Of a DNA stretch of 51,288 nt, positions 23,290 through 31,866 are shown one piece after another. This stretch comes from Deltaproteobacteria bacterium CSP1-8. Lineage in GTDB: Bacteria > Desulfobacterota > Deferrimicrobia > Deferrimicrobiales > Deferrimicrobiaceae. A program made the translations under genes and the position numbers. The notes beneath the pieces were generated by a model. It was given only the letters and a program-made list of their open reading frames with translations. It did not search any database and was not told where the DNA came from. The DNA is taken from the NCBI GenBank assembly GCA_001443455.1, contig LDXO01000013.1:1-51288 (forward strand). The letters are read 5' to 3'. The stretch's first letter is position 1, and each line of letters starts with the position of its first letter.

Positions 23290-24348
23290 GTGCAAAAAAC
23301 GGTCACCTACGCGTCCGCCGGCGTGGACATCGACGAGGGGGACCGCATGGTTTCCCTCATACGCCCGATCGTCGGGACGACGCATCGCAGGGAGGTTCTG
23401 GGAGGGATCGGGGGGTTCGCCGGGTTCTTCCGGTTCCCCGCGGGGAAGTACCGCGATCCCGTCCTCGTCTCGGGCACGGACGGCGTGGGGACCAAGGTGA
23501 AGGTCGCCGCGATGGCGAAGCGGCTCGGAACGGTGGGCATCGACCTCGTGGCGATGTGCGTGAACGACATCCTGGTCCATGGCGCCGAACCCCTGTTCTT
23601 TCTCGATTACTACGCCACGGGCAAGCTCTCCGCGCGCGACGGCGCCGAGATCGTCTCGGGGATCGCCGAGGGGTGCCGCCAGGCGGGATGCGCCCTCCTC
23701 GGGGGGGAGACCGCCGAGATGCCCTCCGTGTACGCCCCCGGGGAATTCGACCTGGCGGGGTTCGCCGTGGGAGCCGTCGACCGGAAACGGATCATCGACG
23801 GAAGCGCCGTCCGGCCGGGAGACGTCCTGGTGGGGCTTTCCTCCTCGGGGCTCCACAGCAACGGGTATTCTCTTGCGCGAAAGATCGTCTTCGAGCGGAT
23901 GAAAAAGAGGATCACGTCCCGGATCCCGGAATGGGGCGCCACGGTGGCCGAGGAGCTGCTCCGCCCGACGAGGATCTACGTTCGCCCGGTCCTCTCCCTC
24001 TCCCGGAAGATCCGGATCCGGGGGATGGCCCACATCACGGGGGGAGGGATCACCGGGAACGTTCCGCGGGTATTGCCGCGCGGATTGGTGGCGGTCGTCG
24101 AAAAGGGGAGCTGGATCGTGCCGCCGGTCTTTGCCACCCTCGTCGAAACGGCGCGGCTTTCAGAAAAGGAGGCGTACCGGACATTCAACATGGGGATCGG
24201 CATGGTGCTGATGGTGCGTCCCCGGGATGCGGATCTCGCGTTGCGGCACTTCCGGAGGGCCGGCGTCCCCGCCTTCGCGATCGGGGAGGTCCGGAGAGGA
24301 AAACCACACGGGAAGCCCGGCGTCATGCTGAGGGGAGGGAGGCCATGA
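23290..24348 (+). CDS. purM: Phosphoribosylformylglycinamidine cyclo-ligase
   Basis: A 352-residue AIR synthetase: YASAGVDIDEGDRMV at the N-terminus, the ATP/FGAM-binding segment VSGTDGVGTKVKVA, VAMCVNDILVHGAEPLFFLDYYATGKL, the GGETAEMP motif, SSSGLHSNGYSLAR and HITGGGITGNVPRVLP. It closes the imidazole ring in purine synthesis (FGAM plus ATP to AIR). The start is GTG at 23290 with GAGGGGA upstream. Its stop overlaps purN by ATGA. Confidence 0.97.
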   Translation: MQKTVTYASAGVDIDEGDRMVSLIRPIVGTTHRREVLGGIGGFAGFFRFPAGKYRDPVLVSGTDGVGTKVKVAAMAKRLGTVGIDLVAMCVNDILVHGAEPLFFLDYYATGKLSARDGAEIVSGIAEGCRQAGCALLGGETAEMPSVYAPGEFDLAGFAVGAVDRKRIIDGSAVRPGDVLVGLSSSGLHSNGYSLARKIVFERMKKRITSRIPEWGATVAEELLRPTRIYVRPVLSLSRKIRIRGMAHITGGGITGNVPRVLPRGLVAVVEKGSWIVPPVFATLVETARLSEKEAYRTFNMGIGMVLMVRPRDADLALRHFRRAGVPAFAIGEVRRGKPHGKPGVMLRGGRP

Positions 24349-25001
24349 GCGAACAACCGGCCATCGCGGTACTCATCTCCGGAAGCGGCTCCAATCTGCA
24401 GGCGATCCTTAACGCCTCCGAGAGGGGGGAGATCCCCTGCCGGGTGGGGATCGTCATCAGCAACAAGGCGGACGCCTACGGCCTCGTCCGGGCGGAAAAG
24501 CACGGCGTCCCCACCGAGGTGGTGGACCACCGGGGCTTTCCGAACCGGGAGGAATTCGACGCGAAACTCGTCGAGATCATCCGCGGAAACGGGGCGGAGC
24601 TTGTCTGCCTCGCCGGATTCATGCGGGTCCTCACCCCGGTGTTCGTGCGCGCCTTCCCGAACCGGATCCTGAACATCCACCCCGCCCTCCTTCCTTCCTT
24701 CCCCGGAACGCACGGCCCCGGACAGGCTCTCTCCTACGGGGTCCGCTTCTCGGGGTGCACCGTGCATTTTCTCGACGAAGGAGTCGACACCGGCCCCATC
24801 ATCGTGCAGGCGGTCGTCCCCGTGTACGACGAAGACACGGTGGAAACGCTCGCGGCGCGTATTCTCGTGCAGGAACACCGGATCTACCCGATGGCGATCC
24901 GCCTGTTCTTCTCGGGGAAGCTCAAGATCGAGGGGAGGCGGGTCAGGGTGTCGGGGGAGCCCAGGATCCCCGAGTTTTTTCACCGGAACCCGGACGCGTA
25001 A
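24345..25001 (+). CDS. purN: Phosphoribosylglycinamide formyltransferase
   Basis: A 218-residue GAR transformylase. Motifs: VLISGSGSNLQAIL for phosphate binding, VCLAGFMRVLTP for folate binding, and NIHPALLPSFPGTHGPGQALSYGV with catalytic Asn and His. The catalytic Asp is in DEGVDTGPII. It transfers a formyl group from 10-formyl-THF to GAR. In the canonical motif the segment is usually GxHAxxQAxxxG; here it reads GTHGPGQALSYG. Ends 9 nt from the convergent YdcF-like gene. Confidence 0.96.
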   Translation: MSEQPAIAVLISGSGSNLQAILNASERGEIPCRVGIVISNKADAYGLVRAEKHGVPTEVVDHRGFPNREEFDAKLVEIIRGNGAELVCLAGFMRVLTPVFVRAFPNRILNIHPALLPSFPGTHGPGQALSYGVRFSGCTVHFLDEGVDTGPIIVQAVVPVYDEDTVETLAARILVQEHRIYPMAIRLFFSGKLKIEGRRVRVSGEPRIPEFFHRNPDA

Positions 25002-25010
25002 GTACCGCCA

Positions 25011-25619
25011 TCATTCCCAGAGAAGGAAGAGGCGGTATCCCCAATACTTCCACCCTTCCAGGAGGAACAGGCGAGGCAGTCGGTGCCAGGCGCCCTTCCT
25101 CCTCCAGTCCGACTTCACCGGGATCACCGGGATCGCGACGGTGGGCGGCAGAACCGCCCGCAGGGCGAGGTGCGCACGCGGAACATGATAGTCGGAGGTG
25201 ACGAGAATCACCTTTTTATACGCCCGGGAAACCACCGCCGATTTCGCCGAGAAGGCGTTTTCCAGGGTGTTCTGCGACCATCCCTCGACGTGGACCCGCG
25301 GCAGGTCGGAGGGAGATATCTCCGTTCCCGCGGGGAGGATGTTCGCGAGCTTGGCATCCCTTCCCGCTCCCAGGATGAACAGCTCCCTCCCCCTTCCCTC
25401 TTTCCAGGCGCGGAATCCTTCGGTGATCCGGTTCTCCCCTCCCGTCAGCACCAGGATGGCGTCGGCGGCGCTTCCCGACGGCGCGGGCAAACCGCGAGCG
25501 AGGACGTACGGAATCGCGGTCCCGGCGGCCAGGAGGAGGATCAGGGCGGCAAGCGCCATGCGAACCCCTGTATTTTTCCGCCGGGGCCCCAGGCGAATTT
25601 GATCTTGCTTTCCGCTCAT
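25011..25619 (-). CDS. YdcF-like (DUF218) membrane-anchored protein
   Basis: About 202 residues. One N-terminal membrane helix (MALAALILLLAAGTAIPYVL) anchors a DUF218 domain with the typical ADAILVLTGG, GFRAWKEGRGRELFILGAG, SQNTLENA and VILVTSDYHVPRAHLALR segments. DUF218 proteins (YdcF, ElyC/SanA relatives) act in envelope or peptidoglycan-related processes, but the reaction is not settled. I use the ATG at 25619; an ATG about 20 codons downstream, directly before the helix, is an alternative since neither has a clear ribosome site. Confidence 0.82.
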   Translation of the reverse strand: MSGKQDQIRLGPRRKNTGVRMALAALILLLAAGTAIPYVLARGLPAPSGSAADAILVLTGGENRITEGFRAWKEGRGRELFILGAGRDAKLANILPAGTEISPSDLPRVHVEGWSQNTLENAFSAKSAVVSRAYKKVILVTSDYHVPRAHLALRAVLPPTVAIPVIPVKSDWRRKGAWHRLPRLFLLEGWKYWGYRLFLLWE

Positions 25620-25661
25620 AAAACGTGATATTGATCTATGGTTTTTATTGCGGAGGATGAC

Positions 25662-25850
25662 ATGGCGAAGTGCGCGATCTGCGGCAAGGGTCCCAATTTC
25701 GGGAACAACGTTTCCCACGCCAACAACCGGACCAGGAAAGTCTGGAAGCCCAACGTGCAGCGGGTGAAGACGGTCACCAACGGGACCGTCCGCCGCGTCC
25801 ACGTCTGCACGCAGTGCCTCAAGTCCGGCCGGGTATCGAAAGCCCTCTGA
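25662..25850 (+). CDS. rpmB: 50S ribosomal protein L28
   Basis: A 62-residue basic protein with the L28 sequence: [33 protein letters not shown] and [14 protein letters not shown]. It has two CxxC pairs (CAIC and CTQC), so it is the zinc-binding (C+) version. The ATG at 25662 follows CGGAGGATGAC at good spacing; upstream in-frame codons are not conserved. Monocistronic, with its stop 1 nt from the convergent ridA stop. Confidence 0.97.
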   Translation: MAKCAICGKGPNFGNNVSHANNRTRKVWKPNVQRVKTVTNGTVRRVHVCTQCLKSGRVSKAL

Positions 25851-25851
25851 A

Positions 25852-26232
25852 TCATTCGACGGACGCGACCGCGTCGATCTCCACCCGGGCACCAGCTGGA
25901 AGTTTAGCGACCTGGACGGTCGCGCGCGCCGGCGGGTTCTCCGGGAAAAACAATCCATACACGCCGTTCATCGCCGGGAAATCGGCGAGGTCGACGAGGT
26001 ATACAGTCGTCTTGACGACCGACCCGGGGGAGGCTCCACCCGACTCCAGGACCGCGGCAAGATTTCGCAGCACCCGTTCGGTCTGGGCCTCGATCCCCCC
26101 CTCGACCATCTTCCCCGTGGCGGGGTCGAGCGGGATCTGACCGGAGCAGAACAGGAACCCTCCCGAGCGGATGGCCTGGGAGTATGGCCCGATGGCCGCG
26201 GGGGCCTTCTCCGTCGCAACCGTTTTCCGCAT
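25852..26232 (-). CDS. ridA: RidA family enamine/imine deaminase
   Basis: A 126-residue YjgF/YER057c/UK114 protein. Signature blocks: APAAIGPYSQAIRSGGFLFCSGQIPLDP, TERVLRNLAAVLESGG, VVKTTVYLVDLADFPAMN and RATVQVAKLPAGARVEIDAVA, with the active-site Arg in ARATVQVAKLP. It hydrolyses reactive 2-aminoacrylate-type enamines in the cytoplasm. It follows spoT by 3 nt and has AAGGGGTG upstream of its ATG, so it is the last gene of the gmk–rpoZ–spoT–ridA run. Confidence 0.96.
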   Translation of the reverse strand: MRKTVATEKAPAAIGPYSQAIRSGGFLFCSGQIPLDPATGKMVEGGIEAQTERVLRNLAAVLESGGASPGSVVKTTVYLVDLADFPAMNGVYGLFFPENPPARATVQVAKLPAGARVEIDAVASVE

Positions 26233-26235
26233 CGT

Positions 26236-28380
26236 TCACCCCTTTCCCCGCTCTACGGAATAGACGTTTTTCACTTTTTCGATCGACTTGATGAGCGAGG
26301 CCAGGTGCTTCGCGTCGTTCACCGCGACGTCGAAGCTGCAGATGGCCCGCTTGTCCCGGGTCGTCATGACGATGGCGCGGCGGATATCGACGTCGCTCGC
26401 CGTGATGGTCCTCGAGATGTCGGCAAGCAGCCCGGGCTTGTCCGCGCAGATGACCTTCAGTTTCACCGGGTGGGCGGCTTTGGTCCCCGCTTCCCACGCC
26501 ACTTCGATCGCCCGGGCGGGATCGGTCTCGAGGGCCTTCGGGCAATCCTTGGCGTGGATCGTCACCCCCCGGCCCCGCGTGATGAACCCGACGATGGGAT
26601 CCCCGGGCACGGGGTGGCAGCAGTTCGCCAGCCGGATGAAGATGTCGTCGACTCCCTTGACGATGACCGCGCTCGGTTTTCTCGTGGTGACGCGCTTGAT
26701 GAGGGCCTCGAGTCTGGACTCCTTCCCCTTCTCCAGCAGCTGCTCCGGGGGGACGAGGCTCCGCAGCAGCGGGACCAGGGAGACCTTCCCGTATCCGAGG
26801 GCGATGCAGTAGTCGTCGGCGCTTTTGAACCGGTTCTCCTGGAGGATTTCCGCGAACTCCTTGGACTTGAGCGTCCTCGTGAAGGGAAGGGAATACTTGC
26901 GCAGCTCGCGCTCCAGGATCTGGCGTCCCAGCGTCAGGCTGTGCTCCTGCTGCTCCTGCCGGATGAGCGCCCGGATCTTGTTGAGCGCCCTGCTGGTCTT
27001 GGCGATCTTGAGCCAGTCCCTGCTCGGCTTGTGCGACGGGTTGGTGATGATCTCGACCACGTCCCCGTTCTTCAGGGGCACCTTGAGGGGCACCATCCTC
27101 CCGTTCACCTTCGCGCCCACGCACCGGTTCCCGACCTCCGTGTGGATCGCGTAGGCAAAGTCGATGGGCGTCGCCCCGCGCGGTAGCTCCTTCACATCCC
27201 CCCGGGGGGTGAACACGTACACCTCCTCGGGGAAGAGCTCGACCTTCACGGTGTTGAGAAACTCCCGCGGGTCCTTCATCTCCTTCTGCAGCTCGAGAAT
27301 CTGGCGGAGCCACACGAACATCTGGTCGCCCTTGTCCGTGATCTGCTTCCCCTCCTTGTACCGCCAGTGCGCCGCGACCCCGTACTCCGCCAGGGCGTGC
27401 ATTTCCTCGGTCCGGATCTGGATCTCCATCATCTCGGCGTTGGGACCGAACACGGTGGTGTGCAGGGACTGGTAGAGGTTCGCCTTCGGCATCGCGATGT
27501 AGTCCTTGAACCTGCCCGGGACCGGCCGCCAGAGGCTGTGCACGATGCCGAGCGCCTCGTAACACTCCCGTACCGTCCTGGCGATGATCCGGAACCCGAT
27601 CAGGTCGTAGACGTGCTCGAAATCGATCCCCTGGCGCGCCATCTTGTTGAAGACGCCCGTGATGTGCTTGGAGCGGCCCGTGACCACGGCGTCGACCTTC
27701 GCCTCGCCAAGCTTTTCCTCGAGGAGGGCGATGACCTTCCGGATGTGCTCCTCCCGGCCGCGCTTTCTCTCGTCGGCGGCGCGGGAAAGCTCGCGAAAAT
27801 CGTCCGGGTGGAGGACCTCGAAGCACCTGTCCTCGAGCTCCATCTTCACCCGGGACATCCCGAGGCGGCTCGCGATCGGGGCATAGATTTCCTGGGTCTC
27901 GCGGGCGATCGCGACCTGCCGGTCCGGGGGGAGGTGACCAAGGGTTCTCACGTTGTGGATCCGGTCGGCGAGCTTGACCAGGATCACGCGGATGTCCTTC
28001 CCCATGGCGAGAATCATCTTCCGGAGGGATTCCGCCTTCTGGTCCGCCGCGTCGGAGATGACGACCCGGCTGATCTTGGTGACGCCGTCCACCAGATGGG
28101 CGACGCTGTCCCCGAACAGCTCCCGGATCTCCTCGATGGTGGCGACCGTGTCCTCCACGGTGTCGTGGAGCAGGCCCGTGACGACCGTCTCCTCGTCCAT
28201 GTTCCAGTCGGCAAGGATGTAGGAGACGTTCAGGGGGTGGATCAGGTACGGCTCGCCCGATTCCCTCAGCTGGCCGTGATGCACCTTTCCCGTGAACACG
28301 TACGCCTTGTGGATGAGCTCGATGTTGGCCGCCGGCCGTGTCGCCTGGACTCGGTCAACGATGTCGTTCAGTCGGAGCAT
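26236..28380 (-). CDS. spoT: Bifunctional (p)ppGpp synthetase/hydrolase
   Basis: A 714-residue RelA/SpoT enzyme. The HD hydrolase domain (about 20–200) keeps its metal residues: YLIHPL, LLHDTVEDT near 71 and KLADRIHNVRTL near 136. The synthetase domain (about 240–350) has PGRFKDYIAMPKANLYQSLHT, with the RFKD form typical of bifunctional enzymes. The TGS domain (about 395–455, EVYVFTPRGDVKELPRGATPIDFAY), a conserved helical/zinc-finger-like region with NCCHPVPGD, and a C-terminal ACT domain (about 640–714) complete it. It makes and degrades the stringent alarmone. ATG at 28380 with GGAG upstream; it is 14 nt after rpoZ, a widely conserved pairing. Confidence 0.97.
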   Translation of the reverse strand: MLRLNDIVDRVQATRPAANIELIHKAYVFTGKVHHGQLRESGEPYLIHPLNVSYILADWNMDEETVVTGLLHDTVEDTVATIEEIRELFGDSVAHLVDGVTKISRVVISDAADQKAESLRKMILAMGKDIRVILVKLADRIHNVRTLGHLPPDRQVAIARETQEIYAPIASRLGMSRVKMELEDRCFEVLHPDDFRELSRAADERKRGREEHIRKVIALLEEKLGEAKVDAVVTGRSKHITGVFNKMARQGIDFEHVYDLIGFRIIARTVRECYEALGIVHSLWRPVPGRFKDYIAMPKANLYQSLHTTVFGPNAEMMEIQIRTEEMHALAEYGVAAHWRYKEGKQITDKGDQMFVWLRQILELQKEMKDPREFLNTVKVELFPEEVYVFTPRGDVKELPRGATPIDFAYAIHTEVGNRCVGAKVNGRMVPLKVPLKNGDVVEIITNPSHKPSRDWLKIAKTSRALNKIRALIRQEQQEHSLTLGRQILERELRKYSLPFTRTLKSKEFAEILQENRFKSADDYCIALGYGKVSLVPLLRSLVPPEQLLEKGKESRLEALIKRVTTRKPSAVIVKGVDDIFIRLANCCHPVPGDPIVGFITRGRGVTIHAKDCPKALETDPARAIEVAWEAGTKAAHPVKLKVICADKPGLLADISRTITASDVDIRRAIVMTTRDKRAICSFDVAVNDAKHLASLIKSIEKVKNVYSVERGKG

Positions 28381-28394
28381 GGGTGGCTCCGGTG

Positions 28395-28589
28395 TTATCG
28401 CTTGACCCGCACCTTCCCCTGGGCAATTTCCCGAAGCGCCACCACGGTGGGCTTGTCCCTGCGCTGGGACGTGTCGATCGATGCTCCTTGCCCGCCCAGG
28501 AGCTGTTTGGCCCTCTTCGCCGCCACCACGGTCAGTTCGAAGTGGCTTTGCATTTGCCGCAGACAATCCTCAACCGTCACTCTCGCCAT
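28395..28589 (-). CDS. rpoZ: RNA polymerase omega subunit
   Basis: A 64-residue protein with the omega motif: [10 protein letters not shown] at the start, [14 protein letters not shown] in the middle and [15 protein letters not shown]. It helps assemble RNA polymerase and is linked to ppGpp sensing, which fits its place just before spoT. Its first 20 nt overlap the end of gmk, so the two are translationally coupled. Confidence 0.95.
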   Translation of the reverse strand: MARVTVEDCLRQMQSHFELTVVAAKRAKQLLGGQGASIDTSQRRDKPTVVALREIAQGKVRVKR

Positions 28590-29208
28590 GGTTTTCCTTT
28601 CCGGTTCCGTACACGATTTTCGCCAGACGAACGAGCGCCCTCTCCCGCCGCAGGCGGGCCGCCCGCACGATCCACTCCACCCTGCTCACCGCCGCCTCGA
28701 GGTCGTCGTTCACCACGAGGTAATCGTACGAAAGAAGCTCCCGCGCCTCGTCCGCCGCGGCTTGGAGGCGCGCTCTCATCTCCTCGGAGCTGTCCCTTCC
28801 TCTCCCGACCAGTCTCTTTTCGAGAGACCGCCAGTCGGGAGGAAAGATGGCGACCAGCACAGCCCCGGGAAGTTCCTGTTTTACCTTGCGCCCCCCCTGG
28901 ACGTCGATCTCCAGGACGGCGTCCCTGCCGCGGGAGACGATGGTACGAACCGCCTCCCGGGACGTCCCGTACCGGTTTCCGTACACGGACGCGAATTCCA
29001 GAAACTCCCTCAAATTAATCATTTTATCAAATTTTTCCGGCTTAATGAAATAATAGTCCTTCCCGTCCGTCTCCCCCCGCTTCCGGGGTCGGGTGGTATA
29101 GGAGATCGACAGTTCGACGTTCTCCAGCCTTTCGAGAAGCATCCGGCAGATGGTGGTTTTCCCCGATCCCGACGGAGCCGAAATGACGAAGACGTCCCCT
29201 TTCTCCAT
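28570..29208 (-). CDS. gmk: Guanylate kinase
   Basis: A 212-residue kinase: P-loop [15 protein letters not shown] near residue 10, [23 protein letters not shown] for GMP binding, [19 protein letters not shown], and [11 protein letters not shown]. It phosphorylates GMP and dGMP to the diphosphate. Length and motif spacing are normal, with a slightly extended C-terminal tail ([12 protein letters not shown]) that overlaps rpoZ. It is 3 nt downstream of yicC. Confidence 0.96.
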   Translation of the reverse strand: MEKGDVFVISAPSGSGKTTICRMLLERLENVELSISYTTRPRKRGETDGKDYYFIKPEKFDKMINLREFLEFASVYGNRYGTSREAVRTIVSRGRDAVLEIDVQGGRKVKQELPGAVLVAIFPPDWRSLEKRLVGRGRDSSEEMRARLQAAADEARELLSYDYLVVNDDLEAAVSRVEWIVRAARLRRERALVRLAKIVYGTGKENHGESDG

Positions 29209-29211
29209 TCG

Positions 29212-30096
29212 TCACTCCACGTTCTGGATCTGTTCCCGGATCTTTTCCAGCTCCGTCTTCGCGGTGACCACCCGCTCCGACACCCCCGCGTGCGCCGACT
29301 TGGACGACGCCGTGTTCATTTCCCGGAACGCTTCCTGTACGAGGAAGTCAAACCGCTTCCCCACCGCCTCGCCTTCGTCCTTCAGCAGACCCTCCATCCC
29401 CGCGAGGTGGGAACGGAGCCGGTCGCACTCCTCGGAGATATCCAGCCGGTCGATCAGGATCGCCGCCTCCTGCTGGAGCCGCACGGGATCGAACCCCGCC
29501 TCCCCCGACAGGGCCTCGATCCGCTCCAGGAGCCGTGCCCGGGCATGTTCCTTGTTTTCCCCGGAAAGGGCGGTCATCTCTTCCGTGAGGGTCGCAAGCG
29601 TCCGCACCGACCGTTCGATCACGGCGCGCAGCCGCTTCCCCTCCTCCCGTCTCGACCCGGCGAGCATGGCCAGGGCGGACCGGACCGCGCCCTCCGCGAG
29701 CGTCCAATGCTCCTCCGCCGGGTCGTTTCCCTCCGGGGCGAACACGAAGAGGTCGGGAATTTCGATCAGGTCCCGGAACGAGAGGTCCATCGCGAGCGAG
29801 TACTCCTCCCGCACCCGTTTCGCCTCCGCGAGAAACGAGGACAGAAGCCCGTGGTTCACGCGCACGGTAGTTCCCCCCTTGCCCCACTCCCTGACGCCGA
29901 GGAACACGTCCACCTTTCCCCTTTTCAGCGTCTCCCGCACCAGCGACCGTACGCGCATTTCCCACGAGGTAAATTTCGCGGGGCACCGGACGTGAATGTC
30001 CAGGAACCGGTGGTTGACGGACCGGACCTCCGCCGTCACCGACACCTCCCCGCCGTGATGGTCGCCCCTTCCGAACCCGGTCATGCTCATCCACAT
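29212..30096 (-). CDS. yicC: YicC family endoribonuclease
   Basis: A 294-residue YicC protein: MSMTGFGRG at the N-terminus, EVRSVNHRFLDIHVR, LRGKVDV-like KRGKVDVFLGV, and the C-terminal DUF1732 part ending KRFDFLVQEAFREMNTASSKS. The family was shown in other bacteria to be an endoribonuclease affecting small RNA and stationary-phase survival. Its position before gmk is conserved in many bacteria. The ATG at 30096 has GGAGGA at suitable distance; an ATG two codons later is equally possible. Confidence 0.93.
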   Translation of the reverse strand: MWMSMTGFGRGDHHGGEVSVTAEVRSVNHRFLDIHVRCPAKFTSWEMRVRSLVRETLKRGKVDVFLGVREWGKGGTTVRVNHGLLSSFLAEAKRVREEYSLAMDLSFRDLIEIPDLFVFAPEGNDPAEEHWTLAEGAVRSALAMLAGSRREEGKRLRAVIERSVRTLATLTEEMTALSGENKEHARARLLERIEALSGEAGFDPVRLQQEAAILIDRLDISEECDRLRSHLAGMEGLLKDEGEAVGKRFDFLVQEAFREMNTASSKSAHAGVSERVVTAKTELEKIREQIQNVE

Positions 30097-30639
30097 CTAC
30101 GAATCTCCTCCCACGGCCTGTTTTCTCTCTTCCCGGAATTCCCGGCGCCACCCCGCGAGGAAGGCGCGGATCTCGGCCGACGCGTAATCGGGGTACGTCC
30201 ACGGCAGCGGCCTGTACTCCCCCTTTTCGAAGACCAGGGTCAGATCCGCGAAGACCCCGTCGTGCAGGTAGATCCGGTGGGAATAGTTCTTTCCCGTGGC
30301 CAGGACGACGTTCTCGTCCGTCAACAGACCGGGGTCGATGTTGACGGTCCGCTTCCCGTTGACCAAGAATTCGTTCTCGATCGCCTCGGCCGTAAGCTTT
30401 GCCGCCGCCAACTCGTCCCGGGATACGGCCTCGGTCGCAAGAAGAAACCGGCGGAACAGCGGCGCTCCCATCTCCCTCTCGTAATACTCGGTCCTGTCGA
30501 AGGGAAACGGTTCGCTGATGCGCGCGACGGTCCCCAGCCTCCCGGAGATCGTTCGGAGAGATCTGTCGAAGTCCCGTTCTTCCCGGTAGATCACGGAAAA
30601 CAGCAACCGGGCGGGCGAAGGGACCTTGCGTCGGCTCAT
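30097..30639 (-). CDS. DUF4416 family protein
   Basis: A 180-residue cytoplasmic protein of DUF4416. It is recognised by PARLLFSVIYREERDFD near the start, the FPFDRTEYYEREMG segment, TVNIDPGLLTDENVVLATGKNYSHRIYLHDGVFADLTLVF and the C-terminal PLPWTYPDY. These strings recur in deltaproteobacterial homologues next to yicC and gmk. No function is assigned. It starts within the hldA stop (ATGA overlap) and ends directly before yicC, so it bridges the heptose and nucleotide genes. Confidence 0.85.
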   Translation of the reverse strand: MSRRKVPSPARLLFSVIYREERDFDRSLRTISGRLGTVARISEPFPFDRTEYYEREMGAPLFRRFLLATEAVSRDELAAAKLTAEAIENEFLVNGKRTVNIDPGLLTDENVVLATGKNYSHRIYLHDGVFADLTLVFEKGEYRPLPWTYPDYASAEIRAFLAGWRREFREERKQAVGGDS

Positions 30640-31706
30640 CGGGGGGAGGACGTCCTTTCCCCGCCCCGAGTCCCGCCCCTCTCCTCGAGGGCTGCCTCCC
30701 TCTCCCTTTCATACAGGCGCAGGGCCCGCGTCAATTTTTCCACGGTGATCGGCGCGGTTCCCACCTCGCTCACGACGACCCCCGCGGCGACATTCGCAAG
30801 AAGCGCGGCGTCCCGCATGGGCGCCCCCACCCCCAACCCCGCCGCAAGGGTCCCGATCACGGTGTCGCCTGCGCCGGTCACGTCGAACACCTGTCGTCCA
30901 TGCGCCGGGATGTGGAAGAAAGACCGCCGGCCGCGTTCCACCAGGCTCATCCCTTCTTCCCCCCGGGTGATGAGGATCGCGCTTGCCCCGGTCTTCCGCA
31001 AAAGCGCCTTTCCCCCCTCCCAGACGTCCAGGTCCTCCGGGAGCTCCCTGCCCCCCAGCGCGGCCTCGGCCTCCGCCTTGTTGGGCGTGATCAGGGTGCA
31101 CCCCCGGTAGTAGGTGAAATCGGTCTGCTTCGGGTCCACCGCCACGAAAACCCTCCTCTTCCTCGCCGCGGCGATCACGGCCTCCACGAGCTCGGGGGAA
31201 AGCGCACCCTTGCGGTAGTCGGACAGGACCACGCCGTCCGCGCTGTCGAGCGCCGCGAGGACGCGCCGTACGAGCATCCCGCGTGCCTTCCCGGTCGGGA
31301 TTTCCCTGTTTTCCCTGTCGATGCGGACCACCTGCTGTTGATGGGCGATCACGCGCGTCTTCACCGTCGTCGGGCGGTCCGGGTCGGAGACGAGACCCGC
31401 CACGCCGATGCCCCGTTTTTGCAACATGCGGACGATCTCCCGCCCCGCCGGGTCGACCCCCACGAAACCGGCGACCTGCGCCCCCGCCCCCAGGCAGGCG
31501 ATGTTCACCGCCACGTTGGCCGCCCCTCCGGGCGCTCTCGTGTCCCGCGTGACGGCGACCACCGGGACCGGAGCCTCCGGGGAGATCCTCCTCACGTTCC
31601 CCCAGACGTACTCGTCCAGCATGATATCCCCGACCACCAGGATCCGGCAGGAAGGGAACCGCCCGATATAGCCGAAGGCGCGGGTGATGAATCCGTCATC
31701 ATTCAT
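30636..31706 (-). CDS. hldA: D-glycero-beta-D-manno-heptose-7-phosphate kinase
   Basis: A 356-residue PfkB-family kinase corresponding to the first domain of HldE/RfaE. Motifs: VVGDIMLDEYVWGNVRRISPEAPVPVV, GGAANVAVNIACLGA, and the ATP/catalytic motif VFDVTGAGDTVIGTLAAGL with the catalytic Asp. It phosphorylates heptose-7-phosphate at C1 in the ADP-heptose pathway for LPS core. The adenylyltransferase domain found in HldE is absent, so a separate hldC must lie elsewhere. GmhB for the next step is 1.4 kb upstream in the same cluster. Overlaps trm112-like (8 nt) and DUF4416 (4 nt). Confidence 0.94.
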   Translation of the reverse strand: MNDDGFITRAFGYIGRFPSCRILVVGDIMLDEYVWGNVRRISPEAPVPVVAVTRDTRAPGGAANVAVNIACLGAGAQVAGFVGVDPAGREIVRMLQKRGIGVAGLVSDPDRPTTVKTRVIAHQQQVVRIDRENREIPTGKARGMLVRRVLAALDSADGVVLSDYRKGALSPELVEAVIAAARKRRVFVAVDPKQTDFTYYRGCTLITPNKAEAEAALGGRELPEDLDVWEGGKALLRKTGASAILITRGEEGMSLVERGRRSFFHIPAHGRQVFDVTGAGDTVIGTLAAGLGVGAPMRDAALLANVAAGVVVSEVGTAPITVEKLTRALRLYEREREAALEERGGTRGGERTSSPR

Positions 31707-31863
31707 AGGAGACCGCTTCGTCGATGAGGAGAATGGGAATCCCGTCGTCGATGCGGTAGCTCAGGCGGCAAACCTCGCACCGGAGCTCGGACTCCTCCGG
31801 GGTCAGCCGTAAAGCCCCCTTGCACTTCGGGCAAGCCAGGATCTCAAGCAGCTCCTCGTCCAT
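31699..31863 (-). CDS. Trm112-like small zinc-ribbon protein
   Basis: A 54-residue protein: MDEELLEILACPKCKGAL, then a second cysteine pair in LRCEVCRLSYRI, and the conserved ending DGIPILLIDEA. This is the bacterial Trm112/YcaR family, often found among LPS genes (for example next to lpxK in enterobacteria). The two CxxC pairs should bind one Zn. It starts 3 nt after the DUF3108 stop with GGGAGGG as ribosome site and overlaps hldA by 8 nt, so it is part of the envelope operon. Bacterial members are of uncertain role. Confidence 0.88.
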   Translation of the reverse strand: MDEELLEILACPKCKGALRLTPEESELRCEVCRLSYRIDDGIPILLIDEAVSYE

Positions 31864-31866
31864 GAT

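Noticed and set aside
27367-31110. A 1247-codon open frame on the plus strand opposite spoT, rpoZ, gmk, yicC, DUF4416 and part of hldA.
   Set aside because: It is antisense to six well-recognised genes and has no domain or ribosome site. GC-rich codon use on the minus strand leaves few stop codons in this complementary frame.
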